Origin: Candidatus Obscuribacter sp.
GTDB lineage: Bacteria > Cyanobacteriota > Vampirovibrionia > Obscuribacterales > Obscuribacteraceae
Reading direction: 5' to 3'
Length of the DNA stretch: 38,647 nucleotides
NCBI GenBank assembly: GCA_021772095.1
Contig: JADYXR010000236.1
Coordinates: 1 to 38,647 of the forward strand
Part shown: in pieces, positions 15,595-30,500 of the stretch
How the letters are laid out: each line of letters starts with the position of its first letter
Position numbering within the stretch: position 1 is the stretch's first letter
Program-made: the position numbers and the translations under genes
Notes under the pieces: generated by a model
Database searches by the model: none
What the model saw: the letters and a program-made list of their open reading frames with translations, nothing else
Told to the model about the DNA's origin: nothing

Positions 15595-18500
15595 GTAAAT
15601 CACTCTGGAGTTATAGTCGAGGCTAAAGCTCCGGCTACTGTTGACGTAGCAGCTCCGGTAGTTAAACCGGAATTGGTTGCTGCCGGCAAGCTTTCCATCA
15701 CTGCCGATCCACCACCACTGTCGGACGTCACTAAAATTCCTCATCCAACTGACGGCGGACCGCTGAACGGTGGCGGTGAAAAAACATCTGTTGTTTCAAC
15801 CGATCTGCCTCCGGGAGTACAGCCTCTCGACTTCGATGTTTATGACCCTGAGAATTTTGGTTCCAAATCGCAGTCGGATCCTGAGCTGGTTGATTTATTC
15901 CTGGCTCAGATACCAACCGAAAAATCGCCGGAAAGACCTGGGTTGACCAAGTTGCAGGACAAACAGGTTAAACAAGTCAGCGACTGGATCACGGCGATGG
16001 GGTCCAGCGATTCCAGTATTCGAGTGACCGCCGAAAGAGAACTGCAGAACGCCATGCTCGATCCGATTACCGGACCGGCAACGATGGTCGAGGCTATGCG
16101 TGTCATCAACCAAAATACTAAGGATGACAACATCGGTTCTCGTGTCGCACGAACATTTGAAGGCATGAAAAAGGAAGCTCTGCAATGGCTGACCTTAAGC
16201 AACAGCCCGCTTGCCGGAATTCAGATTACAACAGAACAACTGCGCAACCGGCAAATGACAAATATCGATGCCGAAAATTTGCAGGCCGCCATTGCCGAGA
16301 GCGACCGGATAGGCGACGATCCGATTGCCCGACAAATGAGAACGAGCAGCCTTTTGCAACTCCAGGCGTCAGATCAATTGGACGATTTTCAGAAGCGCCT
16401 GGTGGCAAAAGAATTGAAGCATATGGCCGATCCCAGGCTGGCAGCCGCAGAAACAAGAATGTTGGCAGCCAATCTTTTCACCAAAATTGGCGACAAACCG
16501 GCTGCGCGAACATTGCTTTCCGAAGCGATGGATAAGGATCCATCGATAGTCAAAAATCCGGATTTCGGAATTGCCCTTATTCGCGCAGACGTGAACATGG
16601 ATCCGTTGCTTTTGCGAAAATATGGCGAATTGAGCGGCAATCACGCCATTCTCGAGATGTTTAGAGAAGACGATTTGATTTTGCCCGGACAGAAAACATT
16701 CGATCGGTATTCTGATCTGGCAAAACGTGTTAACCAGCCTGTTGAGCCGAAGTACGCAAGTTCCGATGAGCGCTGGAAAGCGATAACCAGCGGCCAGCTC
16801 AGTCCGGCCGAAAAAGCGGCCGCACTGGCCGAAGAATATTTGGAAACCGCTGCCAACACGCCTGAAGGCGCAGGAAAGCGCCAGGTGGCGATGGACGAAC
16901 TTGCCAAAGAAGCGCGGAATGGCAATACAGGAGCGAGCCAGAAACTCGATGGACTGACGCTTCTAGACATGATCAACCAAGCCTACACCTCCGTGGCTTT
17001 GCAGCAGCTCATGCCGAGTCCCAGGTATACAGGCGCTGAACGCATGGCTCGTTATGCTGAATTACGTAAGATTCCAGCCGTCCAGCGCAATGAGAGTGAC
17101 ATACACCACAACATCAACAGCATTCTTGTCGATCATTTCTTGGGCGCTAAGTCACAAAGAGAGCGTGATTTGTCCATGGATTTCCTGCGTAAGGAGATTC
17201 AAGAGGGCAATCTTTCGGCCATTTCTCCTTTGCAGAACCTGACTACAATCGATGCTGGATTGAAAATCTCAGATGCCCAGAAGGTGCTCGGTAATCCGAA
17301 TTCAACACAAACAGAGCAAAACGAAGCACGCAAACAACTGCGCGACGCGATGCGAACTCTGGCATTGCAAGCCGAGTCCCGGAAGGGCAGTCAGGCCGAC
17401 AAATACCTCGACAGTATAACCAAACATCCAAGCCTCGGCGTCAATCCGGGTGATGTTGCCAAAGCCAGAAACGATGCCCGTATGCATCTTGCCAATCTGG
17501 ATCAAAAAGCGGTAGATGCAGCCAAGCAGGCCGTAGGAGCGAAGAATCCAGCGGAGCGCCAGCAAGCTGAGCAGAAGATGGCTCAGTATGCCCGAGATCA
17601 GATTTTGACGCAAGGCAATACGACATACACCCAGTGGTTCAGTCGGATCAATGTCAACAGCGCGGCCACCGACATAGTGCATAAGTTAGGCAAGCCGGCA
17701 GAAGCTGCTGATGCCCTTCTCACTTTCAAATTGCTCGGTGTCAACAATCGCACCGCGCGCACCACGTTAGAGAATCTGCAGACAGGAGTCGGCAACAACG
17801 CAGAGCTAATCAAGAAAATTCTGCCGGACGCGCCCGACAATCTCAAGCCTGAGGAAAAGACAGGCAAGCAGGCCGAGATCGAAGATCAACGCCAAAAGCT
17901 GCAAAAAGAATTAGCCGATCTTCACAAGGCGATTACAGATGGCAATCGTGAGCAAATCACCGATCTGATGAGGTCACGTTTTGTGGTGGCCGCTGTTGGA
18001 ACCTTGATGGAGCCTTTTGTTCGCGATCGTCAGCGTCTTGATGGTTTAAACACCTCAGATCTGATCAAAGTGCTCGATGATCCCAAGTTGCTCGATACGG
18101 CGATCAAAGACGCGGCACTGTTTAAAAGAGAAATGTTTGAACGAGCCGATGCCAATCTCGGCAGATTCCTTACCCGCGAACAAACCGGAGAAGCGACTTC
18201 CAAAGCGCTTCTCTCCGCACTGCCTGCCGATGGCGCGTTTGAACTGAAACCGGAACATGCCAAGTTAAAAGACGAACTCGCTCAGGCTGTCAGACTTCAT
18301 CGCTTGTCTCCTCAGGCTGAAAAGCTGGTGGCCGCCCTTCTGAAAGATGGATCACTTCCCAAAGAAGCAGTCAGTGAGCTTCGCAACGAACTATCGCTCA
18401 ACAAAGAAGATCGCCTGGTTAAATCGCTTTCTGATTTGAAGGAAACATCGGCCCGTTTGTTAGGTGTTGTCGGACTGCATTTTGAGGGACCTCTGCAAGA

Positions 18501-21500
18501 TATCGAGTCGATCGATCAAGCCAGAAAGACCAACGAAGCCGCGAAAAAAGCAGTCGAGGTATTGAAGTCGACGACAGCTACCCTCGAGCAGAAGGCAGAA
18601 GCTGTACGAGAACTGCGAGATCAGTTTAGGCGCTCCGATGATATGGCCGGCGACGGTGTCCACAAGATGACAGCCAAACAGTTTGTTCGATTCATCACGG
18701 CTCTGCCGGGAGAAGACAAATCGGACGGCGGCGAGGCTGCGTTCAACCAGGTCAAGGCGATGCTTGCCAGCGACGACATGTCCAAGGTTCTTCAAGCGGC
18801 CGAGCTAATTGACTCGTCTTTGCCTGATGGTGTGCGGGATGCCAACGAGGCTCGTGCACTGCGGGCGGTGCGGGGCATCGGCCCGACCACGGGTTCTGAG
18901 GACTTAACTAGAATCTCGGAACAACTTGCCGATGAGATTACCGCGTCTAAACTGGAGGATGGCGGAAAGGTAAACGAATCGGCCAAGGAGTGGAAATCGT
19001 GGGCCGATGCGCAACGATACATCGCCCGCCTCAACGAAGACCTGAAGGCCGGCGATCCCAAAGCCGTCAAGTCAGCGCTTGATGTTTTCACAGCGCAAGT
19101 AAAGGCCGACAAAAATCCTTATTCGATCACAGCCATGACAGCCATGCTCGTTGGCAGCACTAATCCGGAGCTTTCCGACAAATGGTTGAGCAAGTACTCG
19201 ACTATCGATGAAAAACCGGTTTACATGCCCAAACTGGATGCGCTCACTAAAGAACAAAAACTGGAAGTGATGCGCAAAGTGGTTGAAGAACTTCGCGATC
19301 TGATCCCCGAACAAATGACCGAGCGAGATGCCGCCGCCATCGCCATCGCCTATAACGCAGCTGTCGAACTGGGCGACAAAGTGCTGCAAGAGAAGTTCGA
19401 ATACATGCTGCGCGACGGCAGGGATGGCTCCAACCGCGATTCTGTGAAGGCCGGACTGGACTTCGTAAGCGCCATTCCTGGAATCAAGAATGCCGCCGAT
19501 CTGAGCTTGATTTCAAGAGATTTGCCTATATTCAGACCGCTTACGGTTAAGGAAATCCAGGAGGCCCAGCAGCTCAAAGACGCACCAGCTGAAATCGCCA
19601 AGCTCAATATGGAAGCCACCGCTAGTGATGGCAACGATGATAAGCGCAAGACTCGCGATCAAGCTGTTGTTCAAGCTGTCAGCCTGGCATTCGAAACGGG
19701 CGGTCAGCAAGCTGTTAACAAGCTGCTTAACGATATCAATGCCGAGATCGCTAAAGCCAATCCGGGCAAGAAAATCGAATTTAATGGTGGCGTAGTTGGT
19801 GGCACTATGCGCGACCAGAAGTTCGCGATTAGTTTGCAAGTTACCGATCAGACCAAGAAAACCGGTCAGGTCTACAATCTGGCAACGCCGATGCTGGGCA
19901 CGCAAGTGTCGGTCAACGAGCTTGGTCAGACCAAATCGTTCGTTTTCCCTGGCGATCGTACCATCTCGCTCAACTACGATGATAAGAACAATCGGCAGTT
20001 AGTCACCAGCTTCAAAGACGCAGACGGCAACACCTGGACCCGCGATCTAAGTGACGGAAAACCTGTCTTCTCCGGCGTCAACACTGAAGGACGAAAAATA
20101 CGCGGCAAAATCGAAGGCGAGATCGTAGTCGAGCAAGGCCGTCTTGAACGCCGGGTCAATGGCGCGGTGCAAGAATTCACGGGACGGACCGAGTTCAAAC
20201 AAGAAGCGCTAAGAGACACGCCGAAAGGCAAGGCGGGCGAAGCCGCGGAGAAGGCCGCATTAGTCGAGATCTATCGCCCTGAGCCGCTCAGCGCAGAAGC
20301 TGGACGTTTGTTGAAGATGCAGACCGATATGATCGGCCACATGAAGACAATTCTGAATCTAAACAATGCGTCGGAAAGGGACTTCTACGAAGGTCTCGAG
20401 AGAGAGATGCAGGATGGGGTTTATGGACCGAAGACCCGAGAGTGCTTGCAAGTTTTAAAGGACAGAGTGGAATCCAACACCAAGGAACTGGCCAACACTC
20501 TCAACAGAGCGGCAGTGTCCTGCAAGACCGGGGTGACTTTGCCGTTCGATCCGCATACGCGCCTGCCGATGACTCCGGAGCGCTACGAAGCCTGGCTCAA
20601 GGACAAGTCGGCGAAGTATCGAATCGATATGAAGATCCCCGAAAAGGGTCTGCCATCCGAATTGGACATGGACAAACTCAATCGCTCCGTTCACTGGTTG
20701 GGTGAGGCCCAGAAACGCTTTGTGAAAGCGCAGGCAGACTACCAGGACAAGTACATCGATCGGATGGTCGGCGAACTTGGCCTGCCTTCGGCATACACTA
20801 AAGCGGAAAGAGGCAAGTTCAGCAGCAACGAGGCCGAGGGACGCCGCGCTGCTATGCAAATGATCGAGATGTACAAGCAGGTACAGCGCACGGTTGATGC
20901 AGCTCACTTCTTGAACTCCCAGAAACCAATGTCGACCTTTGGTATCAGGAGCGATACCGGTTGGGTCGACGAGGCCGGTAAATTCCAGATGAAACTGCCA
21001 CCCGGCTGGGAGTGGCACATGAAGGACGGAAAGATCGATTGGACCAGAGAGCCTCCGTTCAAAACCGTGATCATGCCAGGAGACCTTCGACTGGCGGCCG
21101 GTCAGAACAAAGAGGTAATCGATGCAACGCAGAAGTACCTCAAAGACTACGGCGAAACTGTTCGAAATACATACATGGAGATTCAACGATCTCTGACCAA
21201 TCCAGTCGGCATGGTCGCTTACGAAGATGTAGAGCTTCCACGCACGCGCTTTACTGGTGAGCTCGGTTTCAACAAAGATGGATCGCCGAAGTTCAAATTC
21301 GAGCCTCGTCAGGGCGAAGGCACGAAGGATGCCAACGATTTCAACTTGATCTCGATGAATTTCGACGTCGAGCAGAAGGACGGATATTATCGTGTGACCA
21401 GACGTTCCGAGTTGTGGGACTTGCCTTTCTGGGCATACCAGAACGCACGTTGGGACGGAATGATCGGCAAGAAAGTCGGAGAGCTGACTGTTCCTGGCCG

Positions 21501-24500
21501 AGATTACAAAAAGGGCGATCTGGTGCCGGTCAAGCGTGGCGATAGCTTCGAACTTTGCCGTGTTGAAAATCTGACCGACGATACCGATCCGCTTCTGGCT
21601 GCTGTTTGCCCTGCCGCCTTCATAGGCTCCAAGATGCAGAGCTACAAGGGTGAGCGCCAGGTCCTGTACTGGGGCGAAAAAGCGATCAACGTGGCCATGG
21701 ACATCCTGATGACGCTGGAAGGACTGAACGGTCTTAGATTCGTTCAGGTCGCCGGTTCCGGCGCATTGAAGGCGACCACCATGGCTGCCCGAATCACCGA
21801 GGGTGGTGTCGCCAAAATGGCTCCGGCTTTGACTCGACTGGAAAGGCTGTACATGACCGGCACATCCGGACTGAAACTGGTGATGGGCTTGCCTATGGCG
21901 GCGGTGACCAGCAGCGCCGGATCGCATGACGGCTCCAACAAAATCACCGAAGCGTTGGGCACGGCCCGCACCTGGTACTTCCTCGGAGAAGCCGGTGGTG
22001 GTCTGCTTTTCGGACAGAAATTCGGGCGTATTCTCAATCCATCCAACGAGAAGTTCTTGCCGTTTGTCGGCACCAGCCGCTGGTGTCATCCGGACAGCAC
22101 TTATGCCAAAGCCATTCACAACGGCTTCAAAGTATCGGAGTGGGGCGTGATTGGCACGATGGGTCTGCATATGGTCGGACTAGCCCGTCAGCTACCACCG
22201 GATGCACCTAAGGGTCTGGATCTGAGCCAGGCCGGAAAAAATGATCCTCTGATCGGGCGCTTCGAAATAGAACGTGATTGGCTCAAAGGCTCGGAGCAAG
22301 CGTTGACTGATGATAAGACCGGAATCCCCAAAGACAAAGAAGATGCTCTTCGCCAGATGCTCGCCGCCGTTGAAGGCGTGGACAGAAGAAACAAGGTCGC
22401 TTTGTTGGAGGGTGGATACAAAGATCCTAACCAAAAGCCACCAGGCGAAGACCGATGGGGCGATATCGTCCGCAAAGCCGAAGCTACTCTGGCCGCTAAG
22501 AAGAGCGATCTGGAAGCGGCTCAGAAGAATCCGGATCCGAAGAAGCCCGATCAAGCAACTAATCTCAAGAAAGAAATTGAAGCTCTGCAAAAGGACTTGG
22601 AGATTGCTCGACCGAAGCACGAATATCTCGCTGCGTTGAAAGCCGACATTGAAAGCCCTGATCTGGACAAGCGTGCCAAAGAACTCGGTAAGGAAATCGA
22701 GACAGCAAAGACGAACTATGTGAATGCATCGAAGGCTAAAGACGTAACTGAAGCCGATGCCGGAAGAGGACGCCTCGAAGAAAATCTGAAAAAACTGAAA
22801 GGCGAGATTCCACTCAATGCCGCAGAAATAGCTCGTCTCGAGACTCAGTTAAAGCCGCTTGCCGATCTGAAAAGGACGCTCGATCAACTGGAGCAACGTA
22901 AGGGCCATCTCGAAGAGCTCATGACGGTTCGCAATGGTCTGATCGATTACTTGCAACCTTCCAAGAGCGCAGTGCAAGACATGATAAACAAAGGAACCTA
23001 TGATGCTGAGAAAGCCAAAGGATTCCCAGCCTGGAAGAGCACTCTGGACCCTGAGCGCGTAGTGGCAGCTGAACTCGCCCTCCTGCGACTGGGCGATCGC
23101 GATGCTAATGGTGCCTTGCGAGAAACCCTGGCCACGCGCAGTTTCGAAGTAACTGTCATGAAAGACGGTAAGCCGGTGAAAGAAACGATTACGCAATCGG
23201 TTTCAACTGCATCTGTGGTGCAAGCACTGGAAGGAGAGCTGACCAAGCCGACCTCGCAATTGAAACATTTCACTAAGCAAGACATCGACGCGCTCCGCGA
23301 TATTAAGACCGATGGCGCCGTGCTCGGTCAAGTAATCTCACCTCGAGACACGATCAAGGCAATCAGTGAGAAAACGCAAAGGCTGCTCGACCCGACCAAT
23401 AACCTGACCCCTCAGGAGCGTCGCGAGGAAATTGCAGCGTTCAAACGCGACTTGATGAAACATATTCCGGAGTCAGCACTCAAGGCCGCGAAAGCTACTG
23501 AAGACAAACTCACCGAAATCATGAACTCTGCTAATGGTCAGGAGATCAAAGACGAGCAAGTCGTTAAAGCACTCAAGGAATTCAGAGATTCACTGAAGGG
23601 CAATCCCGAAGTTCAAGCCGCCGCAATCTATTCTTTGCTGATGTTGTCGCGCGGCGAGAATGGCGCCGTTACTGACGTACTTGGTACTGACGGCAACAGA
23701 ACTATGAAACGCGAAGACCTCGGACTTTATCTCAATATGTTCCTGGCGGCCGCTATCAAGGACACGACGCGCGTTCCTGGAGGTGTTGACCTCGTCCTCG
23801 CCAATCTGTTGTCGAAAATCGATCCTGATGCTATGCCGCAAGGTCGGCTGATGGAGCTGGCTAACGATGTTGGCCGGCGCAATCCATCTGAGCAAATCAA
23901 AGATTGGGCTCAGATGATCAAGATGGGCGGAGATCTTTCCAGTCATGGCATGGAAAAGAGTCGCCAGACCTTGCGCGCTTATGACCTCTCTGACCCTAAC
24001 AAACTAACGTTTGCACGCCAGACTCTAACCAGTTTTGGGCCTGGGCTGACCGCCCACCTCAACCCTGACAAGGCTAAAGAAGTTCAAGGAATCATCGATA
24101 AAGCAGCCCTCATGCTCGATCCTAAAACTGCAAAGGCAGATCTGGATAAATTCAAAGATGAACTAGGTAAACATTTTAATGGTAATCCGCTTCCGGATAC
24201 CGAAGAAGCTAAGGCGTTAAGAGCTTCAGCTGGCCTTGCTCTGCTTTATCTGAGTCGCGATAAGTATGGCAATCTCCCCGACAATTTTGCCGGTGGCGCG
24301 AGCGGAGAAACCGTCGTTAACGCCCTCAAGGCCGACTTCATCCACACCAAGACGCCGGAGAGCGCTGCCCGCATGATTGCGCTCGGCGACATGCTTTCTC
24401 GTTCTGGTGTCATATCTGGTGCTACGTTCGCAGCCAAACTGCAAGATATTCTTATCGATCCGAAAGTCTCGCAAGAAGACAAAATGCGCGCTCTGGTCGA

Positions 24501-27500
24501 TACCAATGGACCGCGCCTGTCCGCCGTGATTGAGGCTATGAAGGTCTACGAATCAATCAAGCAACAATATGGTAAGCCGGCAGATGAAGGCAACGGCAGC
24601 AACTTCGGCGTCAATTCCGTCGATCTATTGAAGACGCTCGAAAAGGTGAGCAGAGAAAATCCCGGCACTCCTCTTGCCGCACTGGCTGCTGACCTGAAGT
24701 TCGCCCATCTGCAAACCGATTCAGAACAACGACAGAAGCTTTTGATTGAAGCCTCCAAACGCGGAGTTGAAGTCCTTGAAAAACGTATGGACGGCAAAGT
24801 TTTGGAAGCTGATTTTGTTTTGCGAATGACGCAGCATACCGATGTGCTGGCAAGCGATCCGTCCAAAGATCCGACCAGCGATCAAAAGATCCAAGCGTTT
24901 TATGCCGCCACCGCCTTAGCTGACTATGCGCCACCTGCTGGAGCTGCCAAAGATCCGCAAGCTGTTGAAAAGTTGAACGTGGAAATCGCGTCGTTGAAAC
25001 AAGCGATCGCTGACTATCCTGACGGCAAGGAAAAAGCCAAGGGCGACGAAAGACGGCTTTCCGAACTTGAGACAGCCCACAAGAAAAATGTCGAACGCTT
25101 CGAGAAACTCCAGCGTGATGCAATTTTGCAAGACCCAGCCGCGTTGCAGGGATACATAAATGAAGCTTTTGCCAGGATCGCGACCGGTAATGTTCGAACC
25201 GTACCCAATACAAACGATCAAATTACGACAACTGTTTTGTACAAAGAGCAGACTGAACTGAGGACGAAAGTATTCGATGCACTTGAGGCACACAGCAAAG
25301 CGGTGGCGGCCGGCTTGCCGCCCGACAAGGTCGAAGAGCTGCGCCAAAAGGCGGCCGACGCTCAGAAGGATTATCAAGCCAAGGAACAACTGGCAGAGGA
25401 TTTGATTGTCCTCAGCTTGGAGCGCCTGATGCCGGATCGAATCAAGCAGCTGGGTGCCATTTCAGGTGCCGAAACTTGGTTTAAGGTCATGCAGCAGGTT
25501 AAGACCTTTACTGATTCTCCGGTTAAGCCCGAAGCGCCATTTCTCAAGGACGGCGCACAACCGGCCGACGTCCCTGCATATAATCGTAGACTCCAGTCCT
25601 TCAAAGAACATCCGAATTCTTTGTACGGCCGCGAGCGCATGCGTGAGGAAAACCAAGCCAAGGTTATCGCCATGCTCCCGGCTTTGCTAAATCCTACTGA
25701 TACGGACAGTCCAGAGCTGAAAAACCTCAAAATCAGTCAACGGCCTGAATATCTCGAAAAGCTCAAGGAACTGGTTCCAACAAAAGGTATGACCGATTAT
25801 CCATTCGTCGGCGAAGCAGCCGTCAAAGCGATTGGAGCAATCAAATACGACGACACCAAGCGTCCTGAAATCGCCGAATTCATGCGCGCTATCGTCATCG
25901 ATCGCGAGAAGTACCCGCCGCTGGTTCGCCGCGCCGCCCTGGAAGAGCTTGCCCTGGAAGAGCTTGCCAAACTCAATCCGGATGGATTGGAACGCACCTA
26001 TCTCAATCTGTTGGGTGTTGAAACCGACTCGGAAATCAACAAACGCGTTCGCGAGCTGATCTTGCCGTTCCGCAGACCGGAACCATCGTCGAAAGACTAC
26101 ATCGATGATTTTACGAGGACCAAACGCGAACTCATGTTCGCCGCGGTGCGAGGCAATTATTTGACTACGTCGTACGACTTCATCAACCTCAATTTCCCTT
26201 CGTTGAACAGTGATTGGGCTCGATGGGAAGCCAATCGAAAGTTCAACGAAAACACTGGACTCAATCAAAACAATCCATGGGCTCTAAAACGGATTTTCAT
26301 AGATGACGCTAAAAACACCGCGAAGAACGATGTGAGAGCGGAGAAGGTTGATGCGATCAGGAAACTGAAAGAAGCCGCCTGTGGTGGCAGTGATTTTGCG
26401 GAAAACGATCAGAGCGAGCCCGCGAAAAACGCCCGCAGAGATGCGGACGAAGCCCGTAAAGCACTAGCCTACATAGTCATATCAAACGGCATGCCGGCGA
26501 TTGGTTCGGCCGACAAAGACCTTCTTGTTGAGGCCGCTACCCAAAAGATCTTAGAAGCCTGCCAGAATAATTCGACAGCACGCGCCAAGGATTTCGCTCA
26601 GATCCTCGAGATGTGTTTGATGCATCAACCGATGCTAAAAAGCGAGCATCGCGCCAGATTGCTCGAAGCGATGAAGGCGCTTAAACCTGGTGAAATCGAA
26701 GGTGGTATCACTAAAGAACAAGCCGCTATCGCTATCGCTTCTGGTCTTCAGCTCGACCTGGTGCGTACCCGCCCGAGCCGCGATCAGGCCTCCACAGGTT
26801 CAGATTATCAAACCAAAGCAATCGACATGTTGGCTGAACTCGGAGTTAAGAAAGTCTTGCCGGTTTTGGAAGCGATTGCCAATGCTGAAAACCGAGAGCA
26901 CTCCAATGATGCCGTCGTTCAAGCCGCACGTCGTGCGGTCAGCAAATTGCGCGATGATACGAGCGGAACTCAAGCAGAAGTTCAAGCTCTGCTGAAGAAG
27001 CAGGATTACCAGATCCCAGTGAAGGATCTGGTCAGCGATTTGCAAAAGAAATCGGGCAAAGGCGGCAACGCCGAGGAGCTTGTCAGAGCCATCTATATGG
27101 CTGGCGAACGTCCGCTGATAACGGATATAAATGACGAGCGCGTCAAAATCATGCGTCATATAATCGCTAGCGATTCAGAACCGGAGCAAGCCAAGATCGC
27201 CTGTGCCAAAGTGCTGGCCAAAAGCGAGGTTCCAGAGTTGCGCAAACAGGCAATCGAGATCTTGACTCTCGAGGCCAGTCTTGGATCTCGGCAAGGTTAT
27301 CGCAGTGACGCGAAAGCGACTTTAGACGCGATCAAGAAAGCCGGCAAGGATGGAGAAGCGGTCGATGCGGCAGCCAAGTTCGTTGACTCGCCGATTACGA
27401 CACTGACAGACCCTCGGATTGTGCTGTTCGAGAAAGGTCTATTGAGTCCGGATCCTGAAATCAAGCTCGATTGCGCCAAGAGACTGATCATCAACGATAA

Positions 27501-30500
27501 CGTACAACTGCGCGAGAAAGCGATCGATGCTCTTGCATTGGCTGCCAAACACAGTTTCCGCGAGAGTGACAAGAAGGCCGCAGAGACTTTCTTGGATTCC
27601 GTAAAGGCAGCGGAAAAAGCAAATCCGGATCATCCGGCTGGCTTCCACATGGGAGACAGCACGTTGATCGACAGTGCGCTGCGCAGAGCCGAAAAGATGA
27701 CTACTGAGGATTACGTTGAAAAGCTTGATGGTCCGGTCACCTTCGCGATTCTGGACAGTCAGCGTTATTATGATGGCGTCAAGCGCAACATGCTGGACAC
27801 GTCGTATGCCGACATGAAGCAGTTCGAGGGCGACTACTTCCGCAGAAACGGCGACTACAATCTGCTTGATGGGAACGTACTCAACGACCAGTTTGAAGCT
27901 AACTTCAAACGTGTAAGAATGCAAGTCCTCAACGCCGCAAAAGGCACAGTGACAGTTTTGGCTGACTGGGCAATTTCGGTTGCCTGGTACACCAATCCAA
28001 TCACACCATTCTTCGATCGTCCCGAGCATTTACATTACAATCCTGACGAAGAAATCGAAGCTGCCAACAAACAGACCTGGAAAGATCGCGACACGCAATT
28101 CGCCAATCTGGTCGCCCTTGCCGAGAAGGTTGATGGCGAGGGCAAATCCGAGTGCAAAGAAGCGCGAATGGCTCTGGCTTATATCGTCTCGAGCAACGGC
28201 GTTCCTTTCAGACCTGACGAGCGCGAATACTTCGCCTGGAAGGCTGCCGAGGCGCTCAAGAAAATCTGTCAGGATGGAAACCTTGGCAGAGGCGAACTGA
28301 AGGACATGGTGGCTGCCTGTCTGGTCAATCAGCCTGGTCTCTCCAGCAGTTCACGCCTTCAACTCTTCCATGGTCTCAGAGCGATGTATGAAAAAGGAAA
28401 CGTCGGCGGCGAAGAGTACGCTGCCATTTGTACTGCAGCTCTGGAGACGGAACTCAAGGCTATGCCGGTCCCAGGCAAGCCCGGGTTCAAAGAGGACTTA
28501 TATAAAACCAGTGTTGCGTTGCAAACCTGGCTTTTGGATGCGATCGAAAAGACAGGTTATCGCAAAGCCACGCCGATTTTGGAGGCGATGGCGCAGTATC
28601 ATCCGGCTAAAGAATGCCAGGATTGGGCTAACAAGCTTGCCATGCGTTTTGCCGATCGGCTGGGCAGCTACAAATCGGAAGCATTTGCCGGCGAACCGAA
28701 ATTCCCGGTAACCAAAGAAGGCGAGGCGGACCAGCTCAAGTGGCGCGCAGACCGGTTGGCGAAAGTGATGTCCGGCAACGATAAATACAGACTGATCGAA
28801 GCGGTGATTTCATCCGGGTTTGAGAAACCAGTTTCAGACGCAGAAGATCCACGACGTCCCCTGTTGAGACGCTGCCTTGAGCATCAGGAGCCGCTTGTGC
28901 GCATGGCTGCAGCCAAGTTGCTTTTGACCAGCGAGGACAAGAGCGATCCGGATCGCGAGAAGGCATACCAGTGCATGAAGAATCTGGCTACCCACGGCAC
29001 CACCATGTGGTTCCGTCAGGATGCCAAAGACATACTTGAAGGGCTGAAAGGCGGTAACGCCGATTTGCGCAATCGTGCTGCAGTTGATGTACAAAACGAG
29101 ACCGGAGAACAAGAGCGTCTTGTCAGAGCAATCGCGTCGATCGAATCTAGGCATGGCAGCAAAGCCGATCAACTCTACGGTCCGTTGTGCCAGTTAGCGC
29201 AGATCTTGCAAAAACAAAACACGCCGGAATCGTTGGCCAAAGCTCGCGAGCTGCAGCAAAGAGCCGCAGCTATCGGCGACGGAATGCACGAAAGTCACGT
29301 TAAATTTCAGCTAGAAACAGCTGAAAAGACCGGCGACCAGCGCCCAGTCCTCAAGGCTTTGAACGATCATTCCAAATATCTTCGCGATCGCGATTGGCCG
29401 GGCGACGCCGCGAAAGCCGTACAAATCGACAAGGTGCTGTACGGCAAGATCGATGAGCTCTGGACCAAGCAGATCGATACCCTCAAGAAGTCGTTCCACA
29501 CACCACCAACAGCCGAAGAACAAAACGCATTGTCTATGGCTCAAAGGCAGTATGCCGACTCAATGAAGGACAGCAAGGATTCAAAACATCAGGAACTTTG
29601 CAAGAAGCTGCTTGCTGACAGTGGTGCCAATCAGAGCTCGGCCTGGGGCACCACCATCGGTGGCATTAAGATGGATATTGAGGCCGGCAAAAAGACATAC
29701 GATGATCTCAGTGCGGTTTACCTTGAACAGGCGAAATTCTTCAAAGGAAAAGGCGATGCGAAGGGCGAAGCCGACGCCGTGAAGAAATCTCAGGAGGCGA
29801 CGGAAGAGGGTTGGAAAACGAGGATCAAATCATTCACAGACCGTCAAGATAAACTGACAAGCGGCGAGACCTGGAAGCTGGCAGAACAACAGAATGGTTT
29901 TGCCGACTCGCTGATCAAGCGCGGCTGGCCTGGTGATAAAGAACGCGCTGAAGCGCTCTTCAAGCAGTCGAAGGAGAATCAAGAAAAGAGCTACGATAAA
30001 TTCCTGGATGAAGCCGGCACCAAAGCCGGTGGCAAGGTGACGGGTCCGCAACTGGCGGCCATGGCCAGTTATTCCGATTTCCTCAGAGGAAGGAACGAAC
30101 CTGGCGATCGCGATCGCGCCCAGAAGTTCGATGATCAGATCGTTGCTTCCGGAGAATTGAAACTGTCCGAGTTTAAAAAACTCGCCGGCGGACCGATGGA
30201 CAAAGCGACTGTTGAGGAATTTCGCGTTCTTGCCGATGTTCTTGAAACCCGCGGTAGACAGCTCAGCAGGCTGGCTCACGGAAACATTGGACTCTGGGGT
30301 GATATTCCGCCGAGTCGAACCGATCTGCCGACCTGGGCAGACAAGCGAGCGATACCGGGTGATCCGGCCCGCGCATCCAAGGCGTATGATGCCGGTCATC
30401 AGATCAAAGATGCTTTGTTCAGCATGGACAGACAAAAGTTGGAAGCCGCTTTTGGTCCGGATAGTTTGGAAGTTCTTAAAAGTCTGAAGGACCATTGCGA

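Noticed and set aside
20455..22170. 571-codon open frame on the minus strand inside giant gene 2
   Set aside because: It lies entirely antisense to a clearly coding frame, has no ribosome site or recognisable motif, and its His/Arg/Gln-rich composition is typical of antisense reading of such codons.
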